A DNA stretch of 20,486 nucleotides from Bacteroidota bacterium (GTDB lineage Bacteria; Bacteroidota; Ignavibacteria; UBA10030; UBA8401), in the NCBI GenBank assembly GCA_030824175.1, contig JAVBYH010000388.1, forward strand, positions 1 through 20,486. Direction: 5' to 3'. This document shows positions 17,601 through 20,486 of the stretch, piece by piece (position 1 is the stretch's first letter; every line of letters begins with the position of its first letter). The position numbers were made by a program, and so were the translations under genes. The notes below the pieces were generated by a model. It was given only the letters and a program-made list of their open reading frames with translations. It searched no databases and had not been told where the DNA came from.

Positions 17601-17837
17601 GTGAAGGATCTGCCGACGTATTACGGCACACTCTCGTACACCGTCCGCCCGGAGGCGAAGGGATTGAGGATGACGATCTCGCTTAAAGGGAACGTTCCCG
17701 CCGGCGGCATCCGCGTGCCCCCGCTTCGCGCGGAAAAGCTCCGTTCCGTCTCGATCAACGGCAAGAAGATCCCCCTTCCTCCCGACGGAACACTTAAACT
17801 CACGCACGTTCCCGCCGACATCCTTCTTCACTGGTGA
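14685..17837 (+). CDS. Secreted multidomain protein with discoidin-like and (alpha/alpha)6 glycosidase-like domains
   Basis: 1050 residues from ATG 14685, with AAGGA 9 nt upstream. The signal peptide is MRGSLLVVFLFIAAVHGPAQ. Order (inferred by eye): CBM-like beta-sandwich (about 22-180, KMDLEYL-like pattern KIDLEYLGGSGYGG...FSFYVKAS...FEFTVTTGTGGKGTVCIDSLTI); F5/8 type C (discoidin)-like domain (about 185-305, SAVNPAGAHLVVDGNPATAWRFD...ARFIKIALTRF); beta-sandwich linker (about 310-580); helical domain (about 590-945); C-terminal beta domain (about 955-1050). Candidate catalytic acids lie in RAWIRDGAL (D632), DSHGEF (E686), LPESISHEGY (E746, E751) and SYWDDFF (D763, D764). WIRDG-type motifs occur in GH15 and debranching-type (alpha/alpha)6 enzymes, but I cannot place it in a named GH family. 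No lipobox or T9SS sorting domain is present, so it is probably periplasmic. By context it acts on the same glycan as the GH144-like proteins. Confidence 0.75.
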   Translation: MRGSLLVVFLFIAAVHGPAQERTLDAFDTLDGWAAFASDGVRSSIGSAPGLSGRCMKIDLEYLGGSGYGGAVKAMPMALPANYAFSFYVKASIPVNNFEIKLSDTTGDNVWWVNKRSFTFPNEWKKITIRKRHLSFAWGPAPAAAIPFLGKFEFTVTTGTGGKGTVCIDSLTIEPLEEETQSFPPVTAESAVNPAGAHLVVDGNPATAWRFDPDGTTAELVLNLGRRREFGGMILDWERDAHAVAYTVSVSADGAVFTELARVDGGNGGRDYHYMPEAEARFIKIALTRFAGPHAALAAVSVEPLAFSSTKNAFYERIARDAPRGYYPKYFKPQASYWTVFGAPGDDKEGLINEEGMFETDKAAFSIEPFLFADGAFITWHDAARTQSLEKKYLPIPSVQWKARGLELTTTVFAEGEARASTIVASYRLVNRSASRSRGSLFLALRPFQTNPPYQWLNTSGGHAPVRSIEYASEDIRVNGLQTVVPLTRPDGFGAARFEEGDITSYISNNRLPGRTSVVDAFECASGALRYSYDLAPGETKTVALVIPFHARPAGLRANQTPRAAAALVAEKFAATARTWEAKVGGFDITLPPEGERIITTMKSMIAYILINRDGPAIQPGSRSYERAWIRDGALTSSALLRLGDTTEVREYIDWYARFQYPDGKIPCVVDFRGADPVPENDSHGEFIFAVLQHYYFTHDSTFLRSKYPNVTAAVDYIVSLRAKRMTEYYRNGNDSLRSLYGLLPESISHEGYSAKAMHSYWDDFFTLKGLKDAAQIARILGDDARATAYAALRDDFRRTLYESIRLARERMRIAYIPGCAELGDFDATSTAISLYPAGELAHLPRPALDSTFEKYYSFFERRKRTRTYFDYTPYELRVCGSMVQLGRKDRAHEMLDWFLRDQRPGAWNHWAEVVYCDSTLPRFIGDMPHTWVGSEYLNAVRAMFAGEEDDSVLVVCAGLRDSWLRSTSGIAVKDLPTYYGTLSYTVRPEAKGLRMTISLKGNVPAGGIRVPPLRAEKLRSVSINGKKIPLPPDGTLKLTHVPADILLHW

Positions 17838-18137
17838 TACACACCGCATTCTGCGGCGTCACCATGAATTTCTCCAGGCTACGAGGGGCGTGTATCGCCC
17901 CTTCCTGTTTCATAACTCTTTACGCTGCGTTATGGCTGATCCGGTTTGTAAGAAAAATTCTTATATGATAAATTAAAAATTAAAAAAATAATAATGGTGT
18001 TTCTTAATATATTTTTTTCTAACTTCCTACAAATGATGCTGCTATTCATAGCGGCCCGACACACGCCCCGACCCGCGGGCGATTCGGTGCAGTGTATGGC
18101 AGACCTTGAGTGAACGCAGACGAAAATCGACGATGCG
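17838..18137. other. 300-bp intergenic region with hairpin and AT-rich island
   Basis: A GC-rich hairpin (17884-17902) lies near the left side. Bases about 17945-18033 are strikingly AT-rich for this genome and are bounded by TTTGTA and TACAAA. They contain the palindrome TAAGAAAAATTCTTA (17949-17963) and long A and T runs. A loose sigma70-like pair (TTGTAA at 17946, TAAATT at 17969, 17-nt spacer) may be the promoter for the two-component genes, though the AT bias makes such matches easy. A 34-codon reading frame (17864-17968) has no ribosome site and is not called. Confidence 0.5.
17884..17902 (+). terminator. Possible terminator hairpin after the 1050-residue protein gene
   Basis: AGGGGCG pairs with CGCCCCT across the loop TGTAT, 46 bp after the stop codon. 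The following TCCTGTTT is only weakly T-rich. It may be a true terminator or another GGGCG-family palindrome. Confidence 0.4.
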
Positions 18138-19259
18138 ATGAACGGCACACCTGCAATGACTTCCGCCGACCATGAATATTGGGATGAGCCCGACGCCCAC
18201 GGGCAGCTGAACGATTATCTCGAAAAGATCATCAATTCAATTGCGACCCCCGTGCTCGTCAAGGATAAACTTCATCGGTGGGTGTTGCTCAACGACGCAT
18301 GCTGCGCGTTCATTGGGCGCACGCGCGAGGAACTTCGCGGGAAAACGGACCACGACTTCTTTCCAAAGAAGCAGGCGGATGTCTTCTGGGACATGGACAA
18401 CCACGTCCTTGTGACGAAGGAAGAGCACGTCAACGAGGAGGAACTGACCGACACGAACGGCGTCGTCCATTCGCTTCTCACGAAAAAGAATCTCTATGTC
18501 GATCCCTCCGGCGAGCCGTTCATCGTCGTCGTCATCACAGACATCACCGACAGGAAACGCTACGAAGCCGCGCTGAACGAATCGCACCGGCAGCTGCGAA
18601 TATTATCCGCGCACACCGAGGCGATGGTAGAGAAGGAGCGGACGCGCATCGCGCGTGAGGTGCACGACGAGCTCGGTCAGTCGCTTACAGCATTGAAGAT
18701 GGACTGTGCGTGGCTTGAGCGCCGCTTCAGGGAGGATCAGACGGACCTTCGCGCCCGGACGCAGATGATGAGCCAACTGATAGACGATACAATCATAACG
18801 GTGCGCCGGATTGCGACGGAGCTGCGGCCCGAAATGCTCGACGACCTCGGCCTCGCCGCCACGCTCGAATGGCAGCTCCAGGAATTCAGGAAGCGGACCG
18901 GGATCGACTATACGACGAGCATCACGCCGAAGGACATCCGGGTCGCCGATACGATCAGCACCGCCGTCTTCCGTGTCTTCCAGGAAACACTCACGAATAT
19001 TGCACGGCATGCGAAGGCTACCGAGGTGGACCTGCAGCTGTGCGTCGACGCAGCGATGCTCTCCATGCGCGTGCACGACAACGGCGTCGGCATCACATTC
19101 GAGGAACGCAATCGCCCCACATCACTCGGACTGCTGGGCATCCGCGAGCGCGTCGATTTTCTCGGCGGCCACACGGAGATCAGCGGCGAACCGGGCCGGG
19201 GCACCACAGTCGAGATCAGAATTCCACTTTCACATTCTCATATCGGAGGAACACCATGA
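18138..19259 (+). CDS. Soluble PAS-domain sensor histidine kinase, NarL/DegS-type (HisKA_3)
   Basis: 373 residues from ATG 18138; a second in-frame ATG at 18156 is equally possible because neither has a clear Shine-Dalgarno. No membrane segment or signal peptide is seen, so it is cytoplasmic. A PAS domain covers about 25-140 (INSIATPVLVKDKLHRWVLLNDACCAFIGRTREEL...VVVITDITDRKRYE), followed by a short helix. The HisKA_3 dimerisation/phosphoacceptor region reads EKERTRIAREVHDELGQSLTALKMD with phospho-acceptor H176. The ATPase domain has the N box ETLTNIARHAKATEV, G1 DNGVGI and G2 GLLGIRERVDFLGGHTEISGEPGRGTTVEI. Its stop overlaps the response-regulator start as ATGA, so the two are cognate partners. 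The signal is unknown. Proximity to the sugar genes hints at, but does not show, control of them. Confidence 0.92.
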   Translation: MNGTPAMTSADHEYWDEPDAHGQLNDYLEKIINSIATPVLVKDKLHRWVLLNDACCAFIGRTREELRGKTDHDFFPKKQADVFWDMDNHVLVTKEEHVNEEELTDTNGVVHSLLTKKNLYVDPSGEPFIVVVITDITDRKRYEAALNESHRQLRILSAHTEAMVEKERTRIAREVHDELGQSLTALKMDCAWLERRFREDQTDLRARTQMMSQLIDDTIITVRRIATELRPEMLDDLGLAATLEWQLQEFRKRTGIDYTTSITPKDIRVADTISTAVFRVFQETLTNIARHAKATEVDLQLCVDAAMLSMRVHDNGVGITFEERNRPTSLGLLGIRERVDFLGGHTEISGEPGRGTTVEIRIPLSHSHIGGTP

Positions 19260-19888
19260 TTAACATACTGATCGTTGACGATCACACCATTGTTCGGCGG
19301 GGCATAAAAGACATCCTTTCCGAGAACCCTGAATTTTCAATCGTCGGCGAAGCGGGCAGCTATGAGGAAATGCTCGGCCTGCTCGGCAAGGATAAGATAG
19401 ATGTGATCCTGCTCGATCTCGGCTTGCCCGACAAGAACGGATTGGATATCATCGAGGAAGTTGTCGCGAAGAAGAACGCTCCGCCGATCCTCGTGCTCTC
19501 GGTGCATTCGGAGGACCATTACGGCGTGCGCGTCCTGAAGGCCGGCGCATCGGGATACATGAACAAGGAAGTCGCGCCGACGGACCTGCAGGCCGCGGTG
19601 AAGAAAGTCGCCCTTGGTGGAAAATACGTCTCGGCCGCGCTCGCCGAAAAGATCGCCGGACGCCTCTATGCGGACGCCGACATGGCGATCCACGACCTGC
19701 TCTCGAACCGCGAGTTCCAGGTGATGAAGATGATCGCGTCGGGCAAGACGCTCACTGAAATCGGACTCGAACTCGGGCTGAGCGTGAAGACGATCAGCAC
19801 GTACCGGATGCGCATCATGGAGAAGACGCGTATGCGTACGAATTCCGAACTGACGCATTACGCGTTCCAACACAAGCTTGTCGAATAA
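19256..19888 (+). CDS. NarL/FixJ-family response regulator with LuxR-type HTH
   Basis: 210 residues from ATG 19256, with GGAGGA 5 nt upstream and a 4-bp ATGA overlap with the kinase gene. The receiver domain has the acidic pair D8/D9, phospho-acceptor D54 (DVILLDLGLPDKNG), S82 and K104 (GASGYMNKEV). The C-terminal LuxR-type helix-turn-helix spans about 145-205: LSNREFQVMKMIASGKTLTEIGLELGLSVKTISTYRMRIMEKTRMRTNSELTHYA. It should bind DNA as a dimer when phosphorylated by the upstream kinase. Candidate targets are the sugar genes or the symporter on either side; no matching direct or inverted site could be assigned. A strong terminator follows 22 bp after the stop. Confidence 0.95.
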   Translation: MINILIVDDHTIVRRGIKDILSENPEFSIVGEAGSYEEMLGLLGKDKIDVILLDLGLPDKNGLDIIEEVVAKKNAPPILVLSVHSEDHYGVRVLKAGASGYMNKEVAPTDLQAAVKKVALGGKYVSAALAEKIAGRLYADADMAIHDLLSNREFQVMKMIASGKTLTEIGLELGLSVKTISTYRMRIMEKTRMRTNSELTHYAFQHKLVE

Positions 19889-19910
19889 GGCCTCTGTGGC
19901 GTTCAGTGAA

Positions 19911-19939
19911 GGGCGAGCCGCGGGCTCGCCCTTTTTTTT
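19911..19939 (+). terminator. Strong intrinsic terminator after the two-component operon
   Basis: A perfect 9-bp GC-rich stem (GGGCGAGCC with GGCTCGCCC, 3-nt loop GCG) is followed directly by eight T (19932-19939). Its stem shares the GGGCGA/TCGCCC core with the intergenic palindromes elsewhere in the window. Confidence 0.92.
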
Positions 19940-19967
19940 GTGCCCTGGCTGGAGCGAATGATTTTAT

Positions 19968-19997
19968 TTGACTTTTGATGTCGTATATATTTATATT
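19968..19997 (+). promoter_or_regulatory. Sigma70-like promoter for the symporter gene
   Basis: TTGACT (19968-19973) and TATATT (19992-19997) each match five of six consensus bases, with an 18-bp spacer in an AT-rich stretch. Transcription would begin near 20003-20005, about 70 bp before the symporter start. No Bacteroides-type TAnnTTTG element was noted. Confidence 0.5.
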
Positions 19998-20001
19998 GGC
20001 A

Positions 20002-20015
20002 TGTTAGCGGTAACA
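20002..20015. promoter_or_regulatory. LacI-family-type operator palindrome
   Basis: TGTTA-GCGG-TAACA is a 14-bp site with perfect 5-bp arms and a near-symmetric centre, extended by AT on the left and CAT on the right. It has the shape of operators bound by LacI-family sugar regulators such as GntR and relatives. It sits over the expected transcription start of the downstream symporter gene, where a repressor would block initiation. No LacI-family gene is in the window. Confidence 0.5.
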
Positions 20016-20072
20016 CATGTCCGCGCCATAATTGTCACTTCACCCGAGTCAAGAGTTCTCCGGAGCCGCAGC

Positions 20073-20486
20073 ATGAACCTACATCCCGTCGATCTTGCCA
20101 TCATTATCGTGTATTTTTCGATCAACGCCGGAATCGGCTTGTGGGTGCAAAAGAAGGCGACGCAGCAGATCGATTCGTTCTTTTTGGCGGATCGAAACGT
20201 GCCGTGGTGGATGCTTGGCCTGTCGGGATGTTCAAGTTACATCGACATCGGCGGCACGATGGCGCTCGTGGGTGCCATGTTCTATCTCGGCGTGAAGAGC
20301 ATCTGGATGACGCACATTTTCTGGGGCTGGATGATCATTTCGTTTTACATGGCATTCCAGGCGAAATACATCCGCCGCTCCGGTGTGATGACGTTCGCCG
20401 AATGGAACAGCACGCGATTCGGCACCAACCGCGATGCGGAGTGGGCGCGGGTCGCCGCGGCGACATTTCTGCTCGTGCTCATGCTC
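20073..20486 (+). CDS. Sodium:solute symporter (SSS family), N-terminal part
   Basis: 138 codons are visible with no stop before the window ends. The ATG at 20073 has GGAG 7 nt upstream (20062-20065). The protein opens with a first membrane segment (VDLAIIIVYFSINAGIGLWVQ), followed by the family-typical stretch IDSFFLADRNVPWWMLGLSGCSSYIDIGGTMALVGAMFYLGV, then a hydrophobic segment and the loop KYIRRSGVMTFAEWNSTRFG. SSS proteins couple uptake of sugars, amino acids or carboxylates to sodium. The LacI-type operator upstream suggests a sugar or sugar-acid substrate (inference). It has its own promoter and is separated from the two-component operon by a terminator. Confidence 0.88.
   Translation, partial: MNLHPVDLAIIIVYFSINAGIGLWVQKKATQQIDSFFLADRNVPWWMLGLSGCSSYIDIGGTMALVGAMFYLGVKSIWMTHIFWGWMIISFYMAFQAKYIRRSGVMTFAEWNSTRFGTNRDAEWARVAAATFLLVLML

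Noticed and set aside
17864..17968. 34-codon + strand frame with a hydrophobic stretch (CIAPSCFITLYAALWLIRF)
   Set aside because: No ribosome binding site, runs through a terminator-like hairpin and into the AT-rich island; not enough to call a small membrane protein.
17930..18148. 72-codon - strand frame across the AT-rich island
   Set aside because: Coding potential comes from the AT-rich DNA itself; no domain and no ribosome site recognised.

Overview
The window is a GC-rich stretch of bacterial chromosome with all recognisable genes on the + strand. Three signatures point to the Bacteroidota/Ignavibacteriota/Chlorobiota (FCB) side of the tree: a type IX secretion (T9SS) C-terminal sorting domain with the LEQNYPNPFNP motif, a PorV/PorQ-type outer-membrane protein, and a surface protein ending in a FlgD-like C-terminal fold. 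High GC and a family-1 ABC sugar importer in place of SusC/SusD argue against a classical gut Bacteroides. Phylum is inference; there is no rRNA or ribosomal marker here.

Layout. (1) 1-2235: the 3' part of a large secreted or surface protein, followed after 12 bp by a PorV/PorQ-family protein. (2) 2275-11436: a carbohydrate block with a GH94 family phosphorylase, two GH144/glucoamylase-like (PF10091) proteins and a cytoplasmic GH2-fold hydrolase. Of the GH144-like proteins, one is large and T9SS-sorted; the other is short and probably periplasmic. (3) 11526-14526: a sugar ABC importer of lipoprotein binding protein and two permeases, with 4-bp and 1-bp gene overlaps and no ATPase. (4) 14685-17837: a 1050-residue secreted multidomain protein with carbohydrate-binding-like and discoidin-like modules and an (alpha/alpha)6-type domain of unknown specificity. 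(5) 18138-19888: a soluble PAS histidine kinase overlapping a NarL/LuxR response regulator, closed by a strong intrinsic terminator. (6) 19968-20486: a promoter, a LacI-type operator palindrome and the start of a sodium:solute symporter that runs off the window.

How it may work together (inference). Characterised GH144 enzymes are endo-beta-1,2-glucanases. The block therefore reads as a route for beta-1,2-glucan or a related beta-glucan: cutting outside the cell by the T9SS-delivered GH144-like enzyme, trimming in the periplasm by the second GH144-like and the 1050-residue protein, import by the ABC system, then cytoplasmic phosphorolysis (GH94) and hydrolysis (GH2). The substrate is not proven by sequence.

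A second theme is a family of short intergenic palindromes built on TAGGGCGA...TCGCCCTA. Two near-identical composite copies of about 78 bp flank the ABC operon, and one supplies the stop codon of the GH2 gene. A different dispersed-type repeat forms the last codons of the second GH144-like gene.
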